From Ophiocordyceps camponoti-saundersi (nom. inval.) (Eukaryota; Ascomycota; Sordariomycetes; Hypocreales; Ophiocordycipitaceae): a stretch of DNA of 64,000 nt. Every line of letters starts with the position of its first letter. Position 1 is the first letter of the stretch. Below, piece by piece: positions 32,250 through 40,165 of the stretch. The translations under genes were made by a program, and so were the position numbers. The notes under the pieces were generated by a model. The model had not been told where the DNA came from and did not search any database. It saw nothing but the letters and a program-made list of their open reading frames with translations. The stretch covers positions 124,001 to 188,000 of the forward strand of contig PDHQ01000006.1 in the NCBI GenBank assembly GCA_003339415.1. The letters are read 5' to 3'.

Positions 32250-33212
32250 TCACATCGGGCAGCAGACCTTCTTCCTTACTTCATCGACTTCTTGAATGCC
32301 CAAGTCTCCTAATCTGTATCTCGACGAGCCAAAGTGATACATGACGTAGCCACTGAACAGTTGATCGATATGATGCCTCATCTCCGGGTTAGTCGAGAGC
32401 GTTTGTCGAACGTTTCTAACGCATCGTACTGACGATGAAGCCATATCCTGTAATGTTCGGAGAGGCGTGCTGTTATGAGTTACAGCGTAGTTGTAGGTAT
32501 AGTTTATCCGCTCGTCAGAGACAATCGACTCCTTATAAAAGGATAGTAAATCGTTGCCAAAGTTGATGAATCGAACCAGATCAGGAAGCACCGGCAGGTA
32601 TAGGCGCAAGAAGACATGCTCGGGATACAGCGATTCCGGAAAGGCGAACAAGGAATACACCTCTCCCATCCCCGTCTTGAACCGTAGGTAGTAAGGGAAC
32701 TCGGGCGTGCTGGGAGCGAGAGCCAAGATGCCCTCGTATTCCCTCTCAAAGGCACAGACGCTGACGAATTCCGCCGTAGCTTTGGCGATGATGTCGCAGA
32801 CGAACGGTCCGTACAAGTCGCGCAAAGCAGAGGTGCAATGAACCAGAGCCTCTAAGAGTTGATTCGGCTGCGATAGCCCGCGATACAAACGGTCTTGAAA
32901 GCATTTGAGATGCTCGAGGTTCTCTTGGCTGGTGTCTTCGACGAGGATGGTCAACGTCGTGAATATAGCAATCGCCTCTTGAACCTCGATTGGGGTGAAA
33001 GGGTATGTGCTCTTGGCGATCCAAGCTGCTGCTTGAATCATGGGCATAGATTGCTGGATGAAGTCGGCGGGAAAGTCTCGTCCGTGCAGGTAATTCGTCA
33101 CGGCCTTTTCTATCGACGAGTCGTATGTTACGGGGAGGATCTGAAACGAGATGTCTTCAAGGTATCGTCGTAGGATACCCTGATACTGAGACGTGAAGAT
33201 TCTGGCATCCAT
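32250..33212 (-). CDS. Trichodiene-synthase-family sesquiterpene synthase
   Basis: 320 aa, one exon, ATG at 33212. It matches the TRI5-type class I terpene synthase family (trichodiene and longiborneol synthases). The metal-binding NSE motif is intact: N220-D-L-L-S224-F-Y-K-E228. R177 (YYLRFKTGMGEVYSLF) matches the conserved basic region. The first aspartate-rich motif is altered, reading VEDTSQ (E92, D93), with only one of the usual acidic pair as Asp. The product would cyclise farnesyl diphosphate in the cytosol; the product skeleton cannot be read. The C-terminus CCPM resembles a CaaX box, unusual for this family. No P450 or acetyltransferase lies beside it, so it looks like a lone terpene gene. 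Confidence 0.88.
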   Translation of the reverse strand: MDARIFTSQYQGILRRYLEDISFQILPVTYDSSIEKAVTNYLHGRDFPADFIQQSMPMIQAAAWIAKSTYPFTPIEVQEAIAIFTTLTILVEDTSQENLEHLKCFQDRLYRGLSQPNQLLEALVHCTSALRDLYGPFVCDIIAKATAEFVSVCAFEREYEGILALAPSTPEFPYYLRFKTGMGEVYSLFAFPESLYPEHVFLRLYLPVLPDLVRFINFGNDLLSFYKESIVSDERINYTYNYAVTHNSTPLRTLQDMASSSVRCVRNVRQTLSTNPEMRHHIDQLFSGYVMYHFGSSRYRLGDLGIQEVDEVRKKVCCPM

Positions 33213-34545
33213 TTGGAGGTTTCTGGCTGGAGGAGCGTTTAGAAAGCATGATTTCTTTCAACGGAGCCGTGGAATTACAGGCCCTTTTTATCATCCATCA
33301 CATGAACGTGCCGCCCAAGTTTCGTAAACCCGGATAGTGATCTGGTCTCTATAGCTCCAGAGCTGGAACTAGTGGAGCTAGCTGAGCAGGTTTATCGTCC
33401 AATTGCAGTTGCAGCAGGGCCGCCCGATGCTACCGACCCTCGCCTGAAGCTCGTGATAAGATCAGCAGTTGAGAAATCCTTTACGTATCAAGCGTAAGCG
33501 TAGCTCCCGCGGTAACTGCAGACACTAGGTAAGTAGATATTCAAGGCAGGGGAACTTATTCTTGGCTTGATAGTCTCTTTCAGAAGCAGGCTGATCCAAA
33601 TTTCGAGGTTAATGTAACAGTCTGATACGGTCGACGCGAGTTGAAGCAACGTCTGTTCCGTCAAGTTGCAGTTTCTGTCGTTGTTGGTGGTGACGCTTCG
33701 GGAATCGTTTGCAGTTGCTTACTTCTCGTGTGGGAAGACGTTGTGCCTTTCTTTATCACGTTTCCAGCGTGGGAGACGGGATGTTATTCCTAAACGTGCT
33801 GGAAAGCGCTTGTTCGTTATCAGTCCAGTCTGGCAAGGAAGAAGCAAGGTAATAGACGCTGACTTGACGAGATGATCATCCTCCGATCCAGGACAGTACA
33901 GTTGTATTTGGCCCCGTTATCTTCACTTTTCATCCCTCGTCCGACTCTCCAAGTGCCGTAATATCGATCTGTAGTCTCTATCGGCATCATCTTGAGTTGA
34001 GCATCGTCATCCGCGACAGGTATGTTCCGACAACGTGTAGAACTGTTCTAAGCCACTCAGAGGGTTATGAGAGGCCAGACGCGTCCATCTCTAGTGTTGA
34101 TTGAGATGTTGATACATGGTGATGGATGGATAGGTCAGGGTAACACTAACGAACAGCAAATCTCGCTCCAAGGGAAATACTTTACATGGCGAAAATAGGG
34201 TTAGGGTCATACCCCCCCCAGAGCCTTCGCACGCCTGTCCCCTTGGTCCGAGCACTTCGCCTGTCATGAGCTGTGAATCGTTCAGTAGAAAGTCCAAGTA
34301 GTGATACTCTCTGCCTGCAATTCACCGGCCTCGTGAGTAACACCTGTGGTTACACATATCATTCTACGTGACGAGAAAAATCAACCACGACGCTCGTCTG
34401 TGAATAGAGTCAGTCTGTAAGAGCATGGGTTCGTCTTCTATTTAAAGGAGCCGTTCTTCCAGTTCTCCCATCTTCTCTTCCCATTTCTATAACCTTAGGA
34501 TCCCCTTCCACTCCTCTTCAGACGGTAACAACACACGCCGCAGTC
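33213..34545. other. Divergent intergenic region, 1.3 kb
   Basis: Lies between the divergent terpene synthase and kinase-like genes. It holds a second telomere-like motif (34197-34208) and TATTTAAAG at 34438-34446 about 100 nt before the kinase start. No gene is accepted. Confidence 0.55.
34197..34208. repeat. Interstitial telomere-like motif (TTAGGG)
   Basis: TAGGGTTAGGGT on the plus strand, opposite in orientation to the copy at 30946-30962. The two enclose the small Cys-rich gene and the terpene synthase. Confidence 0.6.
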
Positions 34546-35355
34546 ATGTCTTTCATGGAACCGTTCGCATATCCCAACCAGTATTGGCCGAACGGGGTCC
34601 ACAAGATCCTCGCCTGCGGATCTACGGCCTTCATTGGCAAGATCGACGACTTCACCGTGTTAAAATACCCTCGCGAAAGGGGTTACTTAGCATGTATCGA
34701 GCACGAGCATCGACTTCTCGAAATCGTCGGCTCCCATGAGCGAATCATCGCCATCGCAGGACAAGGACTGACAGACTGCGGCCTCTATCTCGAACGGGCT
34801 TCCAACGGAGACCTTGCAACTTTCGTCTTGGGATCCAGGCAAGGTGACATGTCGCTACGCAACCGGATAGCATGGTGCCGGGAGCTGGTCGAGGCGCTTG
34901 TCCATGTCCATTCGAAAAGGGTCATCCACTGTGATGTCAGACCTGCCAATGTGCTGCTTGACGATGATCTTCACATCAAGCTGGCCGACTTTCAGGGCTG
35001 TCTTCTCGACGATAACGGCGAGGTGCTTGTGTCTACGCTGGTCGGCGAGCCGTGGCGATATTACTGCCCACGCAACGAATCTACGGAAATGCCTTCTCCC
35101 AAGACGGATATATTTGCCCTGGGATCGACCATTCACTTCATCATGACGGGAGAGGAAGTCTTTGACGATATCAAGACGGGCGAGGTGGATTGGGATAAGA
35201 AGATACAGTCTAGATTTACGGAGGGTGTCTTTCCGGATGATGAGCATCCTCTTGCCATGATCACCCGCAAGTGCTGGATGCAGCGATACGGGTCGGCGAG
35301 TGAGGTCTTGGAGGAGATTGAGAGGGTGGAGCGGAACTGGACGAGACTGTTTTGA
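34546..35355 (+). CDS. Protein kinase-like protein with altered DFG
   Basis: 269 aa, one exon. A compact kinase domain: Lys40 in FTVLKYP, Glu52/54 in the C-helix (IEHEHRLLEI), hinge YLERASNGDL, catalytic loop HCDVRPANVLL (D130, N135), and the metal loop LADFQG where DFG has become D148-F-Q with the Gly one place later. The glycine-rich loop is short (LACGSTAFIGK). DIFALGSTIHFIMTG is the F-helix region. HCD and DFQG are typical of an expanded fungal kinase-like family seen in pathogens and saprotrophs; activity is uncertain because the DFG glycine is displaced. No membrane segment. It is probably lineage-specific. Confidence 0.85.
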   Translation: MSFMEPFAYPNQYWPNGVHKILACGSTAFIGKIDDFTVLKYPRERGYLACIEHEHRLLEIVGSHERIIAIAGQGLTDCGLYLERASNGDLATFVLGSRQGDMSLRNRIAWCRELVEALVHVHSKRVIHCDVRPANVLLDDDLHIKLADFQGCLLDDNGEVLVSTLVGEPWRYYCPRNESTEMPSPKTDIFALGSTIHFIMTGEEVFDDIKTGEVDWDKKIQSRFTEGVFPDDEHPLAMITRKCWMQRYGSASEVLEEIERVERNWTRLF

Positions 35356-35823
35356 TTTCCGTCACCGGCAACGAGGGAGGCATGAGGCGAGGGTATGAGG
35401 GCATGAGGCACAAGGGATAATCGCCGAGGTGGAAGCTGTTAATTCGTGTAATGTCATGCCCTGGATAGCACAGAAGAGCGAAGCGAGCACCTTGTCTTGT
35501 TCCTTCAGGGCTATCTTGCCCTACATCCTTGTACGTCGTGTGATTTGATGAGGACGATTGTCGGTTGAAAGTGCTTGTGGCATTTGTCTCTTCAAGGAGT
35601 CGAGAGGCGTTGGTGACGTGCGTTGACTGACAAGCCAGAGTCAGGTATGTTGACGAAGACAGACAAGCGATGAAAGCCGGGGCATCTCTATAAGGCTACG
35701 GAAACCACCTCAGTCTAAACTGTCTCAACAAGTTGAAGAGGATAGTCTCATCCACCGCCACCCTTGGTTTCTATGCAGATGAGAAGAGTGATGATAATCA
35801 ACTAGCAGACTTCTCTAGCCCCC

Positions 35824-35898
35824 CTTTGCTTCGTACGAACTGGCCGGCAAGTTGATCGAGGCATTTTGCCGCTCACAGTCCGACGTGAGGATAGAAGA
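35824..35898 (+). repeat. Left flanking direct repeat of the accessory island
   Basis: Shares three exact blocks with 39289-39356 in the same order and orientation: TTGCTTCGTACGAACT (16 nt), TTGCCGCTCACA (12 nt) and GACGTGAGGATAGAAGA (17 nt). The first contains the palindrome TTCGTACGAA. The copies are about 3.46 kb apart and bracket the two-gene island. Confidence 0.8.
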
Positions 35899-36119
35899 TA
35901 GTCTGATGGCTAAAGCAAGTAGGCCCGGAGACGTCCTTCTCTCCGGTCTTGTCCTTTCGCTGCTCTCCTCTCTCTTTCTCTCGAGTCAGGTAGTTGTGTC
36001 GCTACCTATGCTATGGCTATGTCCGGGGGCCGAGGCAGATCAACCGGCCCCTCCCCCGCTTCATAAGCCCCGCCCCCAAGGCATACAGGGTTGAAGAGAG
36101 TCATTGGCGTTGTGCCTCG

Positions 36120-36175
<56 letters not shown>

Positions 36176-36350
36176 CCCCCGCCCCCCCCCCCCCCCCCCC
36201 GCGCTCCCCCCCCCCCCCCTTCTCCTCTCCCCCCCCCCCATACCNNNNNNNNNNCCCCCCCCCCCCCCCCACCCCCCCCCCCACGACGACCGGGGGGGAG
36301 GGGGGGTTTGGGGGTGGTCGCCCCCCCCCCCCCCCCCCCCCCCCCCCCAA
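36120..36350. other. Assembly gap in C homopolymer
   Basis: Ten N at 36245-36254 lie within about 230 bases that are almost entirely C, with one G-rich stretch at 36290-36316. This is probably unresolved sequence. Bases near it, including the 3' flank of the gene at 36374, may be missing or wrong. Confidence 0.85.
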
Positions 36351-36373
36351 AGCCGTGCCGTCTTCCTACCGGC

Positions 36374-37677
36374 TTACATGGTAAGGCATCCGTTTCGACT
36401 CAAAGAATGCCTGTTACCTACTTTTTTCCTCCCGCCAAGACGTAAAGTCGACCTTAGCCTGTCCCGCAGAGATCCTAGTTGCACCCTACGACTGGAGCAG
36501 GTAACAGCTTTGTGAACGGCGTCGGCATCGGCTTCGCTGGCCTTCAAATCCTCTTCGAGTCCTTCGATGGTCGATTCGATTTCTTCCTTCTCCTTGTCCG
36601 TCATTGATGATTTCTTCTTGGCATCTTCTTTGAGTTCTTTAGCTCGCTTCAGCGCATTCTCGGTGACGTCCTTGTAAGTTTCTATCGCGGCCGTGTAAGC
36701 GGCCAGGTCATCCCAGCAACTTGTGCCCGCGCTCTCTCTGCAGTTCTTGACGAGGTCTTGAGCGGCTTCTCTGGCGGTCATCATGGCGTTGGTCATGAAG
36801 TTCCTCGTCGTGTGAAGCTGTCGAATATCGCTGTCCTTGAAGTTATCTTCCGGTACGATGAGTTTGCTCAACTGATCAATCTTATCAATCTTTTCTCCCA
36901 ATGAAAGGGGCTGTCTCGGCGGGAAGCCGGTTTGCCATTGGAAATAGTCGACGCTGGGCCCTCTGGTTCCTCCTATCCCGGGCTTTTTCTCGCACTTGAC
37001 TTCCAGTCCGAGCGGAGACACCGTCTGCTCACCCTCCGGTGTCTTGACCTTGTGATCCAGCAGTTGAGGAGGGATCACCATCTGGTATACACGTGTGACT
37101 TGGGGGCGTTCTGACATCTCTTTAATGGCTGCCAGTCTGATCGTGGTGTCCGAGTTTAGTTGTTCGAAGGCCTCTCCTTTGGCTTGGTCTTTGGGTTTCC
37201 ATTTGTTGATCTGGTCATCTACGTTACGCGAATCCCAGCCGATTTCATTCAAGGGCAGCCAGAATTTGTTCGTCTTGTCGAGCTTGTCCTTGTCGGCAGT
37301 AATGACGCAGTTGCTACGTTCAGTTAGATAGGCCTCTGAGGCAAGTAAAAGGATGCGTGCTTACACGTCCGTGTCTTTTGAATGCCACTCGTCATATCCC
37401 GCTGTTAGATAGGTTCCAACGCCGACTTGGGTAAGATGGCGAGGACCAGTGTAAGTGATGGTGCCGGCTTTTTCATAAGCCTCTGCTTGTTCCTATCCCT
37501 TCCAAGCAGCTGCTATACAAGCCTGAATAGAAGAGCAGGGTGACGAACTGGTTCGACACGTCTATAGCCAAGAACAACACGTTTGCTGGCCTGCTTTCCG
37601 TCGTTCTTGTCACGGGCGCCGGAAACGAGATGGAGAAAAGTCAGAGCAATGAGGCAGAGAAGAAGCTTGGATGCCAT
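36374..37677 (-). CDS. Secreted ADP-ribosyltransferase-like (enterotoxin-A-like) protein
   Basis: Proposed three exons: 37549-37677, 37365-37492 and 36374-37313; introns 37493-37548 (GTTCGT...GATAG) and 37314-37364 (GTAAGC...ACGTAG, branch CTAAC). All phases agree, giving 398 aa. Exon 1 encodes a signal peptide (MASKLLLCLIALTFLHLVSG) followed by a basic segment with GYRR. Exon 2 contains VGVGTYLTAGYDEW and exon 3 starts with CVITADKDKL, then KFWLP. The order of these motifs resembles fungal heat-labile-enterotoxin-A-like ADP-ribosyltransferases (candidate Arg, then S/T-Y-x-T, then hydrophobic strand). The C-terminal 130 residues are helical and Lys/Glu-rich, likely coiled coil. Catalytic Glu is not assigned. 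The C-terminus runs towards an assembly gap and may be incomplete. Family call is inference. Confidence 0.6.
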
Positions 37678-38116
37678 GATGGGACAGACAGAATAGAGTA
37701 GGGAAAGACAGGAAGTGTTTTGGGGATGAAGAAAAATCAGCAGTCAGGCAGCATGGGAAGAAATAAGGGTTTGATGGGCATCCGTGGGATATGTCCATAT
37801 TGCCAGAGCTTTTGCATCAGAGATGAGGCTGATCGGCAAGGTTGATCGGTGGACTGGGACCAGCAAGGCTACGTGGGGTAGGTTCAAGCGATGAAGGCTA
37901 AGCTGTATCCTGTCATGGTAGACAAGGACTTGAGACGGCTAGCGACGTCCGCATGGTGCGGCTGAGCAGCTCTTGATGGCTTCAATTCAACCTTGGCTAC
38001 AACACGTCAACTTTCTTCTAGTCCAAGTCCGACTATGCATTGCCTTGACTATCGCCGAGTCTGGACTTGAGACGGCTAGCAGGAATGGCACCTGAAGGAA
38101 GCGCCGGGGCGCCACC
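37678..38116. promoter_or_regulatory. Divergent intergenic region of the island
   Basis: 439 bp between the divergent start codons of the two island genes. It carries an 18-bp direct repeat, GGACTTGAGACGGCTAGC, at 37926-37943 and 38063-38080. It would serve both genes if they are co-regulated. Confidence 0.5.
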
Positions 38117-39013
38117 ATGGATATAACAAAGTCAACAGCCAGGACTAACAGCTCTTCTTTCTCCTGGTCTGCCGATAGTTCGACCACGTTGGGAGCGGAA
38201 ACTTCCTTGCAATTCGGCTTCACCGGATTCTCAGGCTCGGCATCACTCCAATACAGCCAGACGACGTCCAAAGGAGGGCACAATGATACGGGGGAGCAAA
38301 CGACAAATACGCACGACGTCTCAACCACTTGGGACTGTCCGCCGAGAACGCGTTGCAGCGTCCAGACTTGGACCTACCGTGCCGAGATCAGGGGCCGAAA
38401 CAAGGTCATTCCGCTGCTTAACACGTCCTGCTACGACAAGTTGCATTCGAGAGAAACTCATGGCACTAATTCATGGGGAGAAATCCGCCCCTTCTTAACG
38501 AGAGCCAAGTTATTAGGGCTTTTACTTCCGACGGCGACATTACCTAGAGAGAGGTTAGCAAAACTCGACGCTTTCAGTGCAGGTTATTATACAGTTACTA
38601 GGATTAAGTTCAAGTCTGGCAGTAATGGCGGAATTCTAAACGAAACATTGCTGGCTCGGCTCCAGAATCGTAACAGCGGCGTCGGCGCAAGCGATTCAGG
38701 TTTATTACAGCGTGGCCAAGATGGACTTTGGTGGCCCTCTGCAGATGTTTTTCGAATCGACTGGATCTTGACGGGTGAAAACAACATTTCCGTTCCGCTG
38801 TTCTATGCAGACGGAGCTGCTAAGCGGAATCAAGTCATGATAGAGACGCCGATCAAGAAAGGTGGAAGCCGGAGTCGAAGATCTACAGATGGCAGGAATT
38901 TGACTGAGGCGCAGGAGGCCGAGTTGAAACGTACAGGCTCCCTCGTGACTCCTCTTCCAGGTCAAAGACATGTCTCGGAAAGGGAAAGAGAGATTAAGTC
39001 GCGAGCGAGGTAG
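38117..39013 (+). CDS. Beta-strand module protein related to the 925-aa secreted protein
   Basis: 298 aa, ATG 38117 in strong context (GCCACCATGG) after an in-frame stop. Residues about 11-93 form one Ser/Thr-rich alternating module like the two in the 13737-16514 protein, ending C74-x5-C80-x4-W85-T-Y, then AEIRG as in the first copy. The rest (94-298) has no recognised domain: no W-C repeats, no CBM20. No signal peptide is seen although both relatives are secreted, so this may be 5'-truncated, may have an unseen upstream exon, or may be a decaying copy. The basic tail ends ERERE-type. Pore-forming resemblance is inferred from strand pattern only. Confidence 0.6.
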   Translation: MDITKSTARTNSSSFSWSADSSTTLGAETSLQFGFTGFSGSASLQYSQTTSKGGHNDTGEQTTNTHDVSTTWDCPPRTRCSVQTWTYRAEIRGRNKVIPLLNTSCYDKLHSRETHGTNSWGEIRPFLTRAKLLGLLLPTATLPRERLAKLDAFSAGYYTVTRIKFKSGSNGGILNETLLARLQNRNSGVGASDSGLLQRGQDGLWWPSADVFRIDWILTGENNISVPLFYADGAAKRNQVMIETPIKKGGSRSRRSTDGRNLTEAQEAELKRTGSLVTPLPGQRHVSEREREIKSRAR

Positions 39014-39596
39014 AGGGAGGTTGAACAGCCAAGGGAAAGGCCAACGGCCGGAGCGTGTAAATCTTTCATTTATCCTAGTATCTGCAGGATCCTCGAAAGT
39101 TATTGCTATGAGCAGCACGGCAAGTAGTCAACTACCTCTGAACAGCGAGGCTTGAGGTTGTTGCCAAAGAGACTGATAGTTGAAGGTCAATTCAATACTC
39201 TCCATTTGGCTGCCAAGGTTGAGGAGCGAGCATGTGAGAATAACTCTCGAAAGGAGAAGCCAGCTATTGATTCCAACGCCACTACCTCCCTTGCTTCGTA
39301 CGAACTAGTTGGTAAAGGGAACTTGCCGCTCACATTCCGGACGTGAGGATAGAAGAACGGAAGATGCCGATTAGACAGACTCTTTAACTAGTCTGGTTTT
39401 AAACAGGCGCGTCGGCGAAGCCGCTTACTCGGACGATGGATTCGTCTATCAATGGGGATATATATACATATGTATGTATGTGTGTGTGTGTGTGTATGCT
39501 CTGATATTTCCACAACATCATCAAGCATATGCTCTCACAACCTCACACTCAAAGACAAGTTCGAAATACAAAACCACACCTTCAACACGATATAAA
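39014..39596. other. Intergenic region with right flanking repeat
   Basis: 583 bp containing the right copy of the island repeat (39289-39356), a GATATATATACATATGTATG tract near 39458-39480 and a TG array. No gene is accepted apart from the start of the small frame at 39597. Confidence 0.55.
39289..39356 (+). repeat. Right flanking direct repeat of the accessory island
   Basis: Partner of the repeat at 35824-35898; exact blocks at 39291-39306, 39323-39334 and 39340-39356 with small indels between. It shares the palindrome TTCGTACGAA. Confidence 0.8.
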
Positions 39597-39833
39597 ATGA
39601 CACCACCAAATCAAAGCCCAACCCTCAAAAGAAGAATCACAATTCAAGAAACAGCAACTCGAAAGATGCAAAGACCAAGAGCAGAAAGACGAATCACCAT
39701 CCAAGACGCAACAGCAGCAGCCACGACGGACGGCGTCAAGACGGGGCGTGAATCCCGTGGCGAGAAGCAGCAATGTCTGTCTTCGGGCGTCGTCATCTCT
39801 TCGCCGAGGTTGTTGGCTTCGCCTACCTTTTGA
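39597..39833 (+). CDS. Possible small protein with RRITIQ repeats
   Basis: A 78-codon frame starting ATAAAATGA, with a TATATATA tract about 130 nt upstream. It is basic and holds two copies of a short motif, RRITIQETATRK and RRITIQDATAAA, 20 residues apart. No signal peptide, membrane segment or cysteine cluster. The internal repeat argues slightly for coding, but composition (Thr, Arg, Lys, Gln) could also come from A-rich non-coding DNA. Function unknown. Confidence 0.3.
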   Translation: MTPPNQSPTLKRRITIQETATRKMQRPRAERRITIQDATAAATTDGVKTGRESRGEKQQCLSSGVVISSPRLLASPTF

Positions 39834-40165
39834 CTTGTTTCGTTGGTTCTGGTGAGGGTTTGGATGGATATACTGATGGGATTGGGATGGCATAAGGGGA
39901 TGAATAGATGAGTTAAGGATTGAGATTGCTGGAGTTGGAGTTGGAGTTATAACAAGTGATTGTCGTCTTCATATGGATAGACCAGGATAGAAGAAGAAGA
40001 AGAAGAAGAAGAAAAAATAAGTCTTCCCTCTTCTCCAACGTCACCGTATCATAAGCAAGGCACAATGACGTCGTGGCTTGACTTCAAAAACCCCCCCCCT
40101 CCCCAACACCATCAGCCCCCTCACCTCACCTCCCAATCTCTCCTCCTCCTCCTCCCCTTCAAACA
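39834..40165. other. Intergenic region, AAG- and CCT-rich
   Basis: 332 bp with a GAA array near 39990-40015 and a C-rich leader directly before the Atg22-like start codon. Nothing else recognised. Confidence 0.6.

Larger units (their letters stand above)
35356..36373. other. Intergenic region with C homopolymers and gap
   Basis: Contains the left degenerate repeat of the island (35824-35898) and a very long C-run block with ten N at 36245-36254. Poly-Pro or poly-Gly frames here are artefacts. Confidence 0.7.

Noticed and set aside
36006..36515. Pro-rich and Gly-rich frames across the second gap
   Set aside because: C homopolymer artefacts with undefined residues.
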